Part shown: in pieces, positions 50,894-59,668 of the stretch | How the letters are laid out: every line of letters starts with the position of its first letter | Position numbering within the stretch: the stretch's first letter is position 1 | From: Bacillota bacterium | Lineage (GTDB): Bacteria; Bacillota; Sulfobacillia; Sulfobacillales; Sulfobacillaceae | Assembly (NCBI GenBank): GCA_021797825.1 | Contig: JAJZZA010000001.1 | Location: 42,569 to 106,568 of the forward strand | Length of the DNA: 64,000 nucleotides | Direction of reading: 5' to 3' | Program-made: the position numbers and the translations under genes | Notes under the pieces: model-generated | The model's database searches: none | What the model was told of the DNA's origin: nothing | What the model saw: the letters and a program-made list of their open reading frames with translations, nothing else

Positions 50894-52435
50894 ATGCAAA
50901 TGGTCAGGGTTTGGGGGATTTCTAAATCTTATGGTGGGACGAAAGCGCTGAGCAATGTTTCGCTGCAATTTCCCGCTCATGCGGTGACGGCGATCGTCGG
51001 AGAAAATGGCGCAGGAAAATCGACGTTGATTAAAATATTGATGGGAGTCGAAGTGCCGGACTCCGGATACATCGCCATCGACGGGGTCCGGGTTCGTCTT
51101 TCGACGCCGTCTATGGCTCGTGCCCTGGGATTTGCCGGAGTGTATCAAGAGCCGTTGGTGTTTCCGCAGCTTTCCGTGCTGGAAAACATTTTCATTGCGC
51201 ACCTGCCTGCTTCCAAATGGGGCAATATCAGTCGCCGGGAAATGCTAAAGCGGGTGGGGCCGGTTTTTGATCAACTCCATATTCCCCTTCTCCTATTAAG
51301 TACCCCGATGGGTGAGTTGTCTTTAGGCTTTCAGCAACTTGTTCTCATTGCCCAAGCCCTGGTGTTTGAGTCGCAATTAATCATTTTCGATGAGCCGACC
51401 TCCATATTATCCAGTGCCGAAACCGAGCAACTGTTTCGAGTCATCCAGCAATTGCGCGAAGAGGGGCGCATTATTTTGTATGTGTCCCATCGCTTGGATG
51501 AATTATCCAGGGTGGCCGACCGCGTGGTGGTGTTGACCGACGGGACCGTTGTTGCTGAACATGTTGATAAGGGCTGGGATGTTCATGAACTTGTTGACGA
51601 GATGTCGGGAACTCGCCCATACAAAATTGCGGACGGACCGGCCAGGCAAATTGTCGAGCATGCGGAAAGTCGGCGATTTCTTGAGGTCGAGAACTTGACT
51701 TGCGAGCCTGACTATCGAAACGTGTCATTTTATGTGAAAAGCCACGAAATTGTCGGGTTTTATGGACAGGTGGGTGCTGGTCGTTCTGAGGTGATGCAGA
51801 CGATTTTTGGCGCTCGCAAACCCCAAAGCGGCTCCATTCATCTGGATCGGCGTCCTGTGCACGTGAAATCGCCTTCCCAAGCCATCCAATCGGGGATCGC
51901 GTATCTTCCCGAAGATCGTAAACAGCAAGGCATTTTTTTACTGCGGTCGGTGACCCAAAATATGATGGTGAGCGTGCTGGGCGATTTTACCCATGCTGGC
52001 GGCCTATTAAATTTGTCGGCGCTGAGGACGCAGACAAAATCATTGATAGACAAGCTGACCATTAAAGCCGGCGGGTTAACCGCACCCATCGTCAATCTTT
52101 CCGGTGGTGGGCAGCAGAAGGTGTTGTTTGCACGCTGGTTAGTGCGCAATGACCTGAAAGTCGCGATTTTTGACGAACCCACCCGGGGGATTGACGTTGC
52201 GACCAAAGCGGAGATCCACCAACTCATTCGCGAACTGGCCGAACAGGGGACGGCCGTTATTGTGGTGTCCTCGGAACTCCCGGAGATTGTGGACTTGTGC
52301 TCCCGCGTGTATGTGATGCGGCAAGGCGCCGTCATCGGCGAGTCTGCGGTGACCAATGATAGCCACCAAACAATTTTGGCCATGTCCATCGGCTTATCCC
52401 ATGTATCCCTGGGTAAGGAAGGGGTTGGACGGTGA
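50894..52435 (+). CDS. Sugar ABC transporter, double ATPase subunit
   Basis: Tandem ATPase of the RbsA/RhaT/LsrA type, 513 residues. The first domain has Walker A GENGAGKSTLIK, Q-loop YQEPLVF, signature LSLGFQQ (degenerate) and Walker B LIIFDEPTS. The second has the usual altered Walker A GQVGAGRSE, an intact signature LSGGGQQ and Walker B VAIFDEPTRGID. ATG 50894 follows AAGGGGG; ATG 50855 is in frame but lacks a ribosome binding site. Its stop overlaps the next gene's GTG (GTGA). Provides ATP hydrolysis for import with the two permeases. Confidence 0.93.
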   Translation: MQMVRVWGISKSYGGTKALSNVSLQFPAHAVTAIVGENGAGKSTLIKILMGVEVPDSGYIAIDGVRVRLSTPSMARALGFAGVYQEPLVFPQLSVLENIFIAHLPASKWGNISRREMLKRVGPVFDQLHIPLLLLSTPMGELSLGFQQLVLIAQALVFESQLIIFDEPTSILSSAETEQLFRVIQQLREEGRIILYVSHRLDELSRVADRVVVLTDGTVVAEHVDKGWDVHELVDEMSGTRPYKIADGPARQIVEHAESRRFLEVENLTCEPDYRNVSFYVKSHEIVGFYGQVGAGRSEVMQTIFGARKPQSGSIHLDRRPVHVKSPSQAIQSGIAYLPEDRKQQGIFLLRSVTQNMMVSVLGDFTHAGGLLNLSALRTQTKSLIDKLTIKAGGLTAPIVNLSGGGQQKVLFARWLVRNDLKVAIFDEPTRGIDVATKAEIHQLIRELAEQGTAVIVVSSELPEIVDLCSRVYVMRQGAVIGESAVTNDSHQTILAMSIGLSHVSLGKEGVGR

Positions 52436-53415
52436 GAGCGCTGAGTCGTTCATCCACCAATCCATCGCCACGGCGGCGGTCTGCATCCCGCTACGAGTTC
52501 GCGCTAGTCGGCATGATTATCGTGGTGGTGCTTGCCACATCGATGGGTTCAGGAGGGGAGTTTTGGAGTTCGGCAAACCTTAGCAGTATTATGGTGGATG
52601 CCGCCTTAACCACGATTCCGGCCATTGGAATGACTTTCGTGATCCTCACGGGCGGCATTGACGTCTCGGTCGGGGCGATTCTTGGGTTGTCTGCGGCGTT
52701 CACCGGAATGGCTTTTAATCATGGTTTTTCGCCATGGTCAGCGGCCTTGATGGGCCTTCTTGCCGGGATTGTCATGGGGTTTATCAATGGGGTGTTTATA
52801 ACATTTGTCAAGGTTCCTCCGATAATCACCACGCTGGGCTTTTTGAGCATTTGGACAGCCGCATTGTATCTGGTTTTAGGAGGGAACTGGATTACCAACA
52901 TCCCCTCATCCTATACATCATTAATGGTGACCGATAAATTTCTCGGCATCCCGCTGTCGATGTGCCTGGCTTTGCTGTTAGTGGGCATCTCTAGCTGGGT
53001 ACTGGCTTATCGGCCGTGGGGTCGACACTTATATGCCATTGGCAACAATCCGGAGGCAGCCAGGGTGTTTGGGTTGCCCATCAGGATCACGGTGTTGACG
53101 GCTTACACGTTGTTAGGAATGTTCTCGGCCCTGGCCGGGATCGTTCACTTGGGACTCAGCCCGTTAGTACAGGCCACCACCGGTTCTGGCTTCGAACTTA
53201 CCGTTATTGCGGCGGTGGTGGTTGGCGGAACCAATATTGTCGGTGGCCGCGGCACCATAATCGGCAGCTTGCTGGGTGCGTTATTCGTTGAAATCATTAA
53301 TGATGCGGTTATTCTCTTTCATATCCAGGCGTTTTGGCAAGGTGTCGCACTGGGACTGATGATCTTGACGTCTGTTATGGTGGGAGGGTTTTATCACCGT
53401 CGGCAGAGGATGTGA
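52432..53415 (+). CDS. Sugar ABC transporter permease (RbsC/LsrC family), first
   Basis: 327 residues with a basic cytoplasmic N-terminus (about 1-20) and eight to ten membrane helices. The family's ILTGGIDVSVGAILGLSAAF loop (contacts the binding protein/ATPase) and the motif YAIGNNPEAARVFGLPI followed by GGTNIVGGRGTIIGSLLGAL. GTG 52432 is coupled to the ATPase stop. Together with the permease at 53451 it would form the transmembrane heterodimer. Confidence 0.92.
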   Translation: MRALSRSSTNPSPRRRSASRYEFALVGMIIVVVLATSMGSGGEFWSSANLSSIMVDAALTTIPAIGMTFVILTGGIDVSVGAILGLSAAFTGMAFNHGFSPWSAALMGLLAGIVMGFINGVFITFVKVPPIITTLGFLSIWTAALYLVLGGNWITNIPSSYTSLMVTDKFLGIPLSMCLALLLVGISSWVLAYRPWGRHLYAIGNNPEAARVFGLPIRITVLTAYTLLGMFSALAGIVHLGLSPLVQATTGSGFELTVIAAVVVGGTNIVGGRGTIIGSLLGALFVEIINDAVILFHIQAFWQGVALGLMILTSVMVGGFYHRRQRM

Positions 53416-53450
53416 TGGGGTTCGGAAAGAATCGGCACGGAGGGGTAGAC

Positions 53451-54437
53451 ATGCGCCGCATCATAGGAAGTTGGGGAGATCAAGTATGGCTGACCGTTAT
53501 TATGGTGGTTGTTGTCTTCATGTCCATGTTCATCGCACCTTCGGCACTGTCCATTGCGGGCTTGAGTTCGATGAGTGTTTATGGGGTAGAAATCGGATTG
53601 GTTGCTTTTGGGGAAATGATGGTGATTCTGTCGGGTGATGGAGGGATTGATCTTTCCGTGGGTGCGATGTTTGCCTTGTCCCAGGTTATTTTAGGTGTAT
53701 TGGTTTTGCATGGGTTTAACTTATGGCTTTCGATTCTTGCCGCCATTGGCGCGGGAATGATGCTTGGACTAATTAACGGGATATTGATTACCCGGACGAA
53801 AATTCCGGCCATTATTGCGACGTTGGGGACGATGTACGCTTACGGTGGGCTCGCGCTGGTATTAACCCACGGAGTCGACATTTCTCCGTTTCCAAGCTCT
53901 TTCGACCTCATTGGCCAAGGGATAATCGCTGGATGGCCCGTTCAACTGGTTTTAATTTATGTGCCCATCGCATTGATTTTGGCCATGGTGTTAGACCGGA
54001 CGGCATTCGGGTGGAAATTATACTTGGTGGGGACCAATGCCCTGGCAGCCGCTTTAGCCGGGATTTCGGTGACGAGAACACGAATGGCCGCTTACGTCAC
54101 AACCGGATTGTTGTGCGCGATGTCCGGTGTTATCGATGCTTCGCGGTTAGTCACGGCACGGCCTGATGCCGGGAGCACCATGAATTTGGCCGCGATTACC
54201 ATTGCCGTGCTAGGGGGCACCAAGCTGCAGGGAGGAGAAGGGCGTCTGGGAGGGACAATACTCGCGACGCTGGTAATAACCTGGTTGAGTTATAGTTTTG
54301 GTCTCGCCAACATCAATTCTGTATACGAAGGGGGCACAATTGGCATTGTCTTGCTGTTGGCCATCGCGGCCCAACAAGGCACCCGACTTTCCGCCGTGGT
54401 GCAACGCGTGTTGCAGCGAGGCCAGCAGAATGTTTAA
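53451..54437 (+). CDS. Sugar ABC transporter permease (RbsC/LsrD family), second
   Basis: 328 residues, about nine membrane helices. The conserved loop is VILSGDGGIDLSVGAMFALS, later LYLVGTNALAAALAGISVTR and LGGTKLQGGEGRLGGTILAT. ATG 53451 is 5 bases after CGGAGGGG; ATG 53415, overlapping the previous stop (TGATG), is an alternative adding 12 residues. Its end overlaps the next gene by 8 bases. Two different permeases match the LsrC/LsrD and RhaP/RhaQ arrangement. Confidence 0.92.
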   Translation: MRRIIGSWGDQVWLTVIMVVVVFMSMFIAPSALSIAGLSSMSVYGVEIGLVAFGEMMVILSGDGGIDLSVGAMFALSQVILGVLVLHGFNLWLSILAAIGAGMMLGLINGILITRTKIPAIIATLGTMYAYGGLALVLTHGVDISPFPSSFDLIGQGIIAGWPVQLVLIYVPIALILAMVLDRTAFGWKLYLVGTNALAAALAGISVTRTRMAAYVTTGLLCAMSGVIDASRLVTARPDAGSTMNLAAITIAVLGGTKLQGGEGRLGGTILATLVITWLSYSFGLANINSVYEGGTIGIVLLLAIAAQQGTRLSAVVQRVLQRGQQNV

Positions 54438-55371
54438 TCGCGACGACGTCGGGGACTGCGGGCAATGCCATCCGTTGATTGTCATTGGGTCGACATATAT
54501 TACCCAACAATGGGGGATTCGATCGCCTACCATCGGGCCGGAGGGCCTAATTGGGCGGTTGAGCTCTGATACGGTAAGTGGTTCGGGTGCCGTCGTAGCG
54601 ACCATATACAGTAAGCTGAGCAAGAGGCCTACCCGCTTAATCACGGTGATAGGCCGTGATGCCGCCGCACAACGTGTTCGCCAATGGAGTGCAATGATGC
54701 CGTTTGATCTGATACCCACGGTGGTTGCCGCGAGAACAGGACGACAATGCAAAGTGGTGTCTGGTGATGGACAGGTGTTGCATCGCATAATTGACAACAG
54801 CAGCAATCTCCTCCTGTCGGAACCCATGGTGCAGGCCAATGTGCACAAATGGACGGGTTCGGTTTGTGTTAGTCTGGATATGGGGACAAACACTTTGGAA
54901 ACCGTGGTTGCGCATGCCGGTTCTTTCGCCAATTTTTATATTCTAGGGAGTGGGACGCTCATTTCGAATTATCGTCTCTTAAGTGTTGCAACCATTTTGT
55001 TTCTCGAAAAGCCTCATCTGGAGATTTTGTGGGGGAAGCCCATCCGGTCTGAGAATGACTTATCCAGCGCCCTGCCGGTGATTGCGCAGTTGGGAGTCAG
55101 TACAATCTGCGTATACCTGTCTAAGCATCTCCTGGTGCTATATCACAATCATAAAGTGTCGTGGTTTGGGACCGATGTCTTCCAGGATATCAAGGAGCTT
55201 AGAGATTCTCGGTTCGACTTATTTGCTGCCGCAACAATCACCCTGGTAGAATCCGGGTTGTCTATCGCCAGCGCATTAGATGCAATAGTGGCGGACAATA
55301 AGACGGGCGACGGGGACGCCATCTATTTGGATGACGCGGAGTGGTTGCGCGACTTTGCCTTACACGATTAG
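54430..55371 (+). CDS. PfkB-like protein with degenerate catalytic motif
   Basis: 313 residues. The overall order resembles PfkB/ribokinase sugar kinases: N-terminal VIGSTYITQQW, SGSGAVVATIYSKL (the GG-N-A substrate region), LITVIGRDAA, and a C-terminal nucleotide domain (LEILWGKPIRSENDLSSAL resembles the LKPNxxE segment). The catalytic loop that should read D-T/S-x-G-A-G-D reads DSRFDLF (residues 259-265), so the glycine anion hole is missing although Asp263 may stand for the base. It may be inactive or a sensor. Eight-base overlap with the permease gene; the kinase gene follows. Homology is moderate, by motif order only. Confidence 0.6.
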   Translation: MFNRDDVGDCGQCHPLIVIGSTYITQQWGIRSPTIGPEGLIGRLSSDTVSGSGAVVATIYSKLSKRPTRLITVIGRDAAAQRVRQWSAMMPFDLIPTVVAARTGRQCKVVSGDGQVLHRIIDNSSNLLLSEPMVQANVHKWTGSVCVSLDMGTNTLETVVAHAGSFANFYILGSGTLISNYRLLSVATILFLEKPHLEILWGKPIRSENDLSSALPVIAQLGVSTICVYLSKHLLVLYHNHKVSWFGTDVFQDIKELRDSRFDLFAAATITLVESGLSIASALDAIVADNKTGDGDAIYLDDAEWLRDFALHD

Positions 55372-55388
55372 ATGGCGGAGGGACGAAG

Positions 55389-56831
55389 ATGAGAAAACTT
55401 CCCATATATTTGGGCGTTGACGTTGGGACTCAAGGTATCCGCTGCATTGCCTGGCAAAACAATGTGATCATTGCCCGCCATTCGATTGCACTGACGACCT
55501 CCAATCCCAGTAGCGGTTGGGCGGTGCAGGAGGCGGAACAGATATGGCAGACGTTTGTCAATGTCGTAAAACCTGTGGTTGAACAGTGCCAGTCTCGGGG
55601 GGATATTCGCGGGATTGGATTGGACGCGACCTCGAGCATTATGCTGGTCGGCTCCAATGGCAGTCCGAAAAGCCAAGTTCTGCTGTGGATGGATGTGCGC
55701 GCCGAAAAATATGCGCAAACCATCGGCGGATTAGTGGGCCATCCGGAATCAGCGGAATTGCCTTGGGCCAAGGCGTTGTGGCTGTATGACAATAGCCCCC
55801 ATTTATTTGGCGGAACCAATTATTTGGTTGAGGTGGCAGACTGGATTAACTGGAATTTGACCGGTGAATGGACACGGTCCCGCGGGAGCGCGCTATTGAA
55901 ATGGCATGCAACGCCCAAGTCGGATCTGCCGCAATGGGCCAACCTGTTTCCTGAGATCATCAAATGCCTGCCCCCAAGAATCGTAGGCGTGGCGGAAAAG
56001 GTCGGCCCCGTTACCCCCGACATTGCACGGAGATTAGGATTAAAGTCTCATGAGGTTTCCGTGGCGGGTCCGATTATTGATGCGTACGCCGGAGCGATTG
56101 GCTCCGCAACACTTGAGCCGCATTGCATGGCGCTTATTTTGGGCTCGTCTTCTTGCGAATTGTTTCACGATTATTCTTTTGCGCCGACGGCGGGACTCTG
56201 GGGCCCCTTTGAGGATGTCTATCACGTGGGGCTCGATGTGTTAGAGGCGGGTCAACCGTCAACCGGTTCCGTGGTGCGATGGGCGGAAAAAAACCTGGGA
56301 CAGGGGCAGACTTTAGAGACTCTCGACCAAATGGCCAACCAGGTGGAGCCGGGTTGTGAGGGACTGCGGGTGTTGCCGGCTTTTCAGGGCATACGCAGTC
56401 CCTGGCCGAATGCCCGGGCGCGGGGTGCCATACATGGACTGTCGCTCGGACATCACGTTGGTCACGTTATGCGCGCCGTGTATGAAGGGACCGGCGTGGA
56501 CATCCGTCGCACGATGGACACCTTGAAGTCGGGAACCACCCGCAGGATTGTCGCTTCCGGCGGGGGGACGCGAAGCAAATTGTGGCTTCAAATCATTTCG
56601 GATATTTGTGGGCTGCCACTGGAAATCGCGGATGATGATTCAGTCGCCCGCGGCGCTGCGATGCTGGCGGCCAAAGCGGATGGCTACATAGCGAATTTGA
56701 ATGATTTGAAGGTCGATTGGCCGGTCATTCATCCTTCCGAGCGGGTGGGAAAGTATCAAGAGCTATATCATGATTATTTGGTGGAATTTCCTACATATAG
56801 GCCGGAAGACCGAGTCAACCTCCCTCGCTGA
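55389..56831 (+). CDS. FGGY-family carbohydrate kinase (ribulokinase-like)
   Basis: Probably phosphorylates the imported sugar or its derivative. 480 residues: N-terminal ATPase motif LGVDVGTQGIRCIAW, IGLDATSSIMLVG, the central GPIIDAYAGAIGSATL (catalytic Asp in DAYAG), then LILGSSSCEL and GLDVLEAGQPSTGSVVRW, closest to ribulokinase/pentulose kinases, and the adenosine motif IVASGGGTRSKLWLQIISDI. ATG 55389 after GGAGGGACGA; a longer frame from 55341 overlaps the upstream gene without a ribosome binding site. Last gene of the sugar operon. No isomerase or aldolase lies next to it. Confidence 0.9.
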   Translation: MRKLPIYLGVDVGTQGIRCIAWQNNVIIARHSIALTTSNPSSGWAVQEAEQIWQTFVNVVKPVVEQCQSRGDIRGIGLDATSSIMLVGSNGSPKSQVLLWMDVRAEKYAQTIGGLVGHPESAELPWAKALWLYDNSPHLFGGTNYLVEVADWINWNLTGEWTRSRGSALLKWHATPKSDLPQWANLFPEIIKCLPPRIVGVAEKVGPVTPDIARRLGLKSHEVSVAGPIIDAYAGAIGSATLEPHCMALILGSSSCELFHDYSFAPTAGLWGPFEDVYHVGLDVLEAGQPSTGSVVRWAEKNLGQGQTLETLDQMANQVEPGCEGLRVLPAFQGIRSPWPNARARGAIHGLSLGHHVGHVMRAVYEGTGVDIRRTMDTLKSGTTRRIVASGGGTRSKLWLQIISDICGLPLEIADDDSVARGAAMLAAKADGYIANLNDLKVDWPVIHPSERVGKYQELYHDYLVEFPTYRPEDRVNLPR

Positions 56832-57430
56832 GTGGTCGCACTGCCAGCCCCATTTCATGGGAGCCGGTAAGGGGGCAGGTCGCGGGCACGCCGAGCCGCA
56901 TACGCGGCCGGTTGTCGGATAGCCACGGGATGGGGCCAGTGAACACACCGTCCCCATTCCCCCATCGGACCGGTGCGACCATTCCGGAAGAACATAGGCA
57001 GGGGCGCCTTGAGGTGGCCATCATGCAGGCGATGCTGCCGCCAAGAGGGGCGTCAGTGCGCCGGCGGAGAGCGGCGAATGGCCGTGCGCCACCCCCCTCC
57101 CCCCGACCAGCACCGCTGAACGTCCTGGCCGGAAGACCGGCCGAATTCTGGCAAAGGTCTGCCTTGGGACGTCCGGGCGGGGACGTGGCAGGCAAATCGG
57201 GATGCGCGCCGGGGCGGGTCTTGGCGGTCGCATTGCCTGGCGGACGGTCTCTTCCATCCTTGCAGGGAAAACCGCCAAGCGGGCCAGTTCGCCCCGTTCG
57301 GCGACCAGCCCCGGCCAGGCGATGGTTGCCTGGTCGGTGGCTGGGTAACCACTAAGCGACGTCGCCGCGTTTCGGGTTCGCTCGGACTGCGCCAAGGATT
57401 TTCGTTCAGAACCCCACAGAGCTCCGGCCG
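56832..57430 (+). other. Intergenic region after the kinase
   Basis: About 600 bases with no convincing gene. A minus-strand frame (57021-57461) encodes a protein-like stretch (about YPATDQATIAWPGLVAERGE) but has frame-mixed, low-complexity surroundings and may be a decayed gene. No T-tailed terminator after the kinase was recognised; hairpin ATGGGG/CCCCAT lies near 56929-56956. Confidence 0.4.
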
Positions 57431-57829
57431 CTATTGCACCCGATCGAGGCTTGTCAGCCACAGCTCGACTAAGTCATCAGCTTTTCGAGCCTTCTGCGGG
57501 AGACTGTCCGAGTTGTGGTCGCCAAGGAGCGCTTCAAATGTGCGCGTGACGACGATGGTTTCGTCCGCGGTTGCCTGATACAGGCCGATTCGCAAGGGGA
57601 TATCGACCACGCTGGCGGGAGAATCCGCCAAAAACGCAGAGCCCAAGGCAGGGTTGCCAAAAATAATTGTCCACGCATCCACGGGCGGCTCAATGTTTCG
57701 CGCGCGCATGTCTTCCGTGTGGTGCACAACGCGGTACACAATGATCTGGCGCTGTTCGAGCCACGATGTGAGATTTTTTGCAATCGCTGCGGCATCGCCG
57801 CGCACGCCGACTTTTCTAATCGGATCCAT
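57431..57829 (-). CDS. DUF302 domain protein
   Basis: 132-residue protein of the DUF302 family, function unknown; members often accompany redox or metal genes. The pattern VYRVVHHTEDMRARNIEPP then TIIFGNPALGSAFLADSP and VVDIPLRIGLYQ is diagnostic (GNPxLG plus DLPLR-type strand). ATG 57829 has AAAGGGG upstream; a longer frame to 57991 has no such signal. An inverted repeat ACTAC-AATAC-GTAGT lies 46-61 bases before the start. Monocistronic. Soluble, no signal peptide. Confidence 0.8.
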   Translation of the reverse strand: MDPIRKVGVRGDAAAIAKNLTSWLEQRQIIVYRVVHHTEDMRARNIEPPVDAWTIIFGNPALGSAFLADSPASVVDIPLRIGLYQATADETIVVTRTFEALLGDHNSDSLPQKARKADDLVELWLTSLDRVQ

Positions 57830-57875
57830 AAGATTACGACCCCTTTCGTCTCGGTGCGAATCGGAACCGCCAAAC

Positions 57876-57890
57876 ACTACAATACGTAGT
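57876..57890. promoter_or_regulatory. Inverted repeat upstream of the DUF302 gene
   Basis: Perfect ACTAC (57876-57880), spacer AATAC, GTAGT (57886-57890). A TATACT on the minus strand overlaps it (plus 57888-57893). It could be an operator; there is no regulator beside it, and -35 elements are weak. Confidence 0.35.
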
Positions 57891-58011
57891 ATAACAGAGG
57901 TGGCGGTTGCGCACACGGTCCGGATTGGATTAGCCGTCGGAACCGGTGGTACCCGCGCATTGGGAAGGGGCGAGCCCCGGTGGTTCCGCAACGGATTCGG
58001 GGGAGGGGCGG

Positions 58012-58551
58012 TTAAAAGATGATAGCGGCACTGGGGATGACCCGGATACGGGCATCCTCAATCGCAATCTGAGCGAGAGTCCGGTTGTGATGCTTAATGA
58101 TAGCCTCCACGCTCAGGTCGCCATCGGGGCCGGTGACATGCCCATCGGCCGCCAGGGTCACGTCGTAACCCTTCGACAGGGCGCTGCGACAGGTCGTATC
58201 CACGCAGTAATCGGTGGCGCAGCCTATGACGGCGAGGTGGTGGACTTCGAGGCGGTGGAGCAAGCCGTCCAGTTCGGTGCGATGGAATGAATCGCTCGAA
58301 TGCTTATGCACCACCGGCTCATCGGGTGCCGGCGCGACGGCAGGGTGGATGGGCCAGTCCGGATGGCCTGGCACCAGCGTGGCTCCCGGCTCAAGACTCT
58401 CGTGTTGGATGTAAATCACCGGGATTCTGCGGGCACGGGCGCGTGCGAGGAGAGCGGCCATGTTTTGCAGCACAACCCGGTCAATGGGATCGTCCGAATC
58501 GATCGTGCCCATCTGCACATCGACCACCACGAGCGCTTGCGGTGCCCCCAT
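58012..58551 (-). CDS. Isochorismatase-family cysteine hydrolase
   Basis: 179 residues of the isochorismatase-like hydrolase fold: ALVVVDVQMG with the catalytic Asp, VVHKHSSDSFHRTEL with the catalytic Lys, and the cis-peptide/nucleophile loop VIGCATDYCVDTTCRSAL. The nucleophilic Cys is in DYCVDTTC. Substrates of such proteins vary (nicotinamide, N-carbamoyl compounds, isochorismate); I cannot choose. ATG 58551 has AAGGAG 13 bases upstream; GTG 58575 (187 residues) with GGGGGG is a close alternative. Confidence 0.85.
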   Translation of the reverse strand: MGAPQALVVVDVQMGTIDSDDPIDRVVLQNMAALLARARARRIPVIYIQHESLEPGATLVPGHPDWPIHPAVAPAPDEPVVHKHSSDSFHRTELDGLLHRLEVHHLAVIGCATDYCVDTTCRSALSKGYDVTLAADGHVTGPDGDLSVEAIIKHHNRTLAQIAIEDARIRVIPSAAIIF

Positions 58552-58719
58552 TGTCGTTTGCGGACTCCTTGTCACGCGAGTTCCCCCCAGTCTCCGCCAA
58601 GTTTACCACGGAAACCCGAACGTGTCAGGTCCGCGGCGACGGTTTGGTTTGGACTGCGCAGACTTTTGGCCATCCGCGTCCCTGCCCAGTAGTCCGGTTT
58701 GCTGCAATTCTGGCGTTCC

Positions 58720-58748
58720 TTGACAGCTATGGAGACAATGAATAGAAT
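58720..58748 (+). promoter_or_regulatory. rplM-rpsI promoter
   Basis: TTGACA (58720-58725), 17-base spacer, TAGAAT (58743-58748). Near-consensus; expected start around 58755, directly before the leader hairpin. Confidence 0.85.
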
Positions 58749-58758
58749 AGGTATGTTT

Positions 58759-58785
58759 GGTTGTCGGCGGGATGAGTCGGCAACC
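58759..58785 (+). ncRNA. rplM leader hairpin (putative ribosomal-protein leader)
   Basis: GGTTGTCG (58759-58766) pairs with CGGCAACC (58778-58785), one G-T pair, around an 11-base loop (GCGGGATGAGT). It starts ~5 bases after the predicted transcription start and ends shortly before the GGAGGG ribosome binding site. An L13-controlled leader exists in Firmicutes; whether this is that family could not be decided. Confidence 0.5.
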
Positions 58786-58808
58786 GGTTTTGAGGAGGGA
58801 GTATGTAA

Positions 58809-59243
58809 ATGCCCACATACATGGCCCGGCCGGCGGATGTGGTTCGGAAATGGTATGTCATCGACGCCGCAGGACAGCCTTTGGGGCGGGTAGCCACGGC
58901 TGCCGCACACATCTTGCGCGGCAAACACAAACCAACATATACGCCGCACATTGATACCGGTGATTTCGTCATTATTGTTAACGTGGACAAGGTGGTTCTG
59001 ACTGGACGCAAGCTCGATCAGAAGATTTATTTCCACCATTCCGGGTACCAGGGCGGATTGAAAGAGGTGGTCTACCGCCGTTTGCTGGAGAAGAAGCCGG
59101 AATTCGCCATGGAAAAGGCGGTGCGGGGAATGTTGCCGCACACGCGGCTCGGACGGGCGATGTTTAAGAAATTAAAAGTCTATCGGGGCGGGGAGCATCC
59201 GCATCTGGCTCAACAACCGGTGCAATGGGAGGTTATAGGATAA
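58809..59243 (+). CDS. rplM: 50S ribosomal protein L13
   Basis: Early 50S assembly protein, 144 residues: [59 protein letters not shown] and [16 protein letters not shown] 58809 after GAGGAGGGAG. Its stop overlaps the rpsI start by one base (TAATG). In Bacillus it is directly downstream of truA; here 16.8 kb separates them. Confidence 0.97.
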   Translation: MPTYMARPADVVRKWYVIDAAGQPLGRVATAAAHILRGKHKPTYTPHIDTGDFVIIVNVDKVVLTGRKLDQKIYFHHSGYQGGLKEVVYRRLLEKKPEFAMEKAVRGMLPHTRLGRAMFKKLKVYRGGEHPHLAQQPVQWEVIG

Positions 59244-59635
59244 TGGCGGTAGCACAATTTTGGGGAACCGGGCGCCGCAAAAATGCGGTGGCGCGCGTGC
59301 GTTTGTTGCCCGGGACCGGACGGATGATCGTCAATGGGCGTCCGCTCGAAGAGTATTTTCCGGTGCTGACCATGCGCACGACCGCCCTGGCGCCTCTCAA
59401 GGTGGCCAAAGTTGAGACCCAGTTTGACGTGCTGGTGCGTGTTGCCGGTGGTGGGTTGTCCGGTCAAGCCGGCGCGGTTCGGCACGGCATCGCCCGCGCT
59501 CTGCTGATCGTCGATCCGAATTTTCGGGTTTCGCTGAAGAAACGCGGATTTTTAACCCGCGACCCGCGGGTGAAAGAACGTCGGAAGTACGGTCTTAAGA
59601 AGGCACGCAAGGCGCCCCAGTTCTCCAAACGGTAA
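59243..59635 (+). CDS. rpsI: 30S ribosomal protein S9
   Basis: 30S head protein whose C-terminal tail reaches P-site tRNA; 130 residues. [40 protein letters not shown] and the C-terminal [23 protein letters not shown] 59243 with GGGAGGTTATAGG; overlaps rplM stop. Confidence 0.97.
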   Translation: MAVAQFWGTGRRKNAVARVRLLPGTGRMIVNGRPLEEYFPVLTMRTTALAPLKVAKVETQFDVLVRVAGGGLSGQAGAVRHGIARALLIVDPNFRVSLKKRGFLTRDPRVKERRKYGLKKARKAPQFSKR

Positions 59636-59645
59636 TTTTCCGCCC

Positions 59646-59668
59646 CCCCCCGGATATCCGGGGGGTTT
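59646..59668 (+). terminator. Terminator after rpsI
   Basis: CCCCCC-GGATATCC-GGGGGG (59646-59665) is a perfect palindrome with TTT at 59666-59668. It lies between rpsI and the convergent regulator gene. The T-run is short. Confidence 0.7.

Noticed and set aside
57021..57461. 146-residue minus-strand frame after the kinase
   Set aside because: Has protein-like fragments, but there is no start signal and the sequence ends in low-complexity Pro/Arg stretches; not called as a gene.
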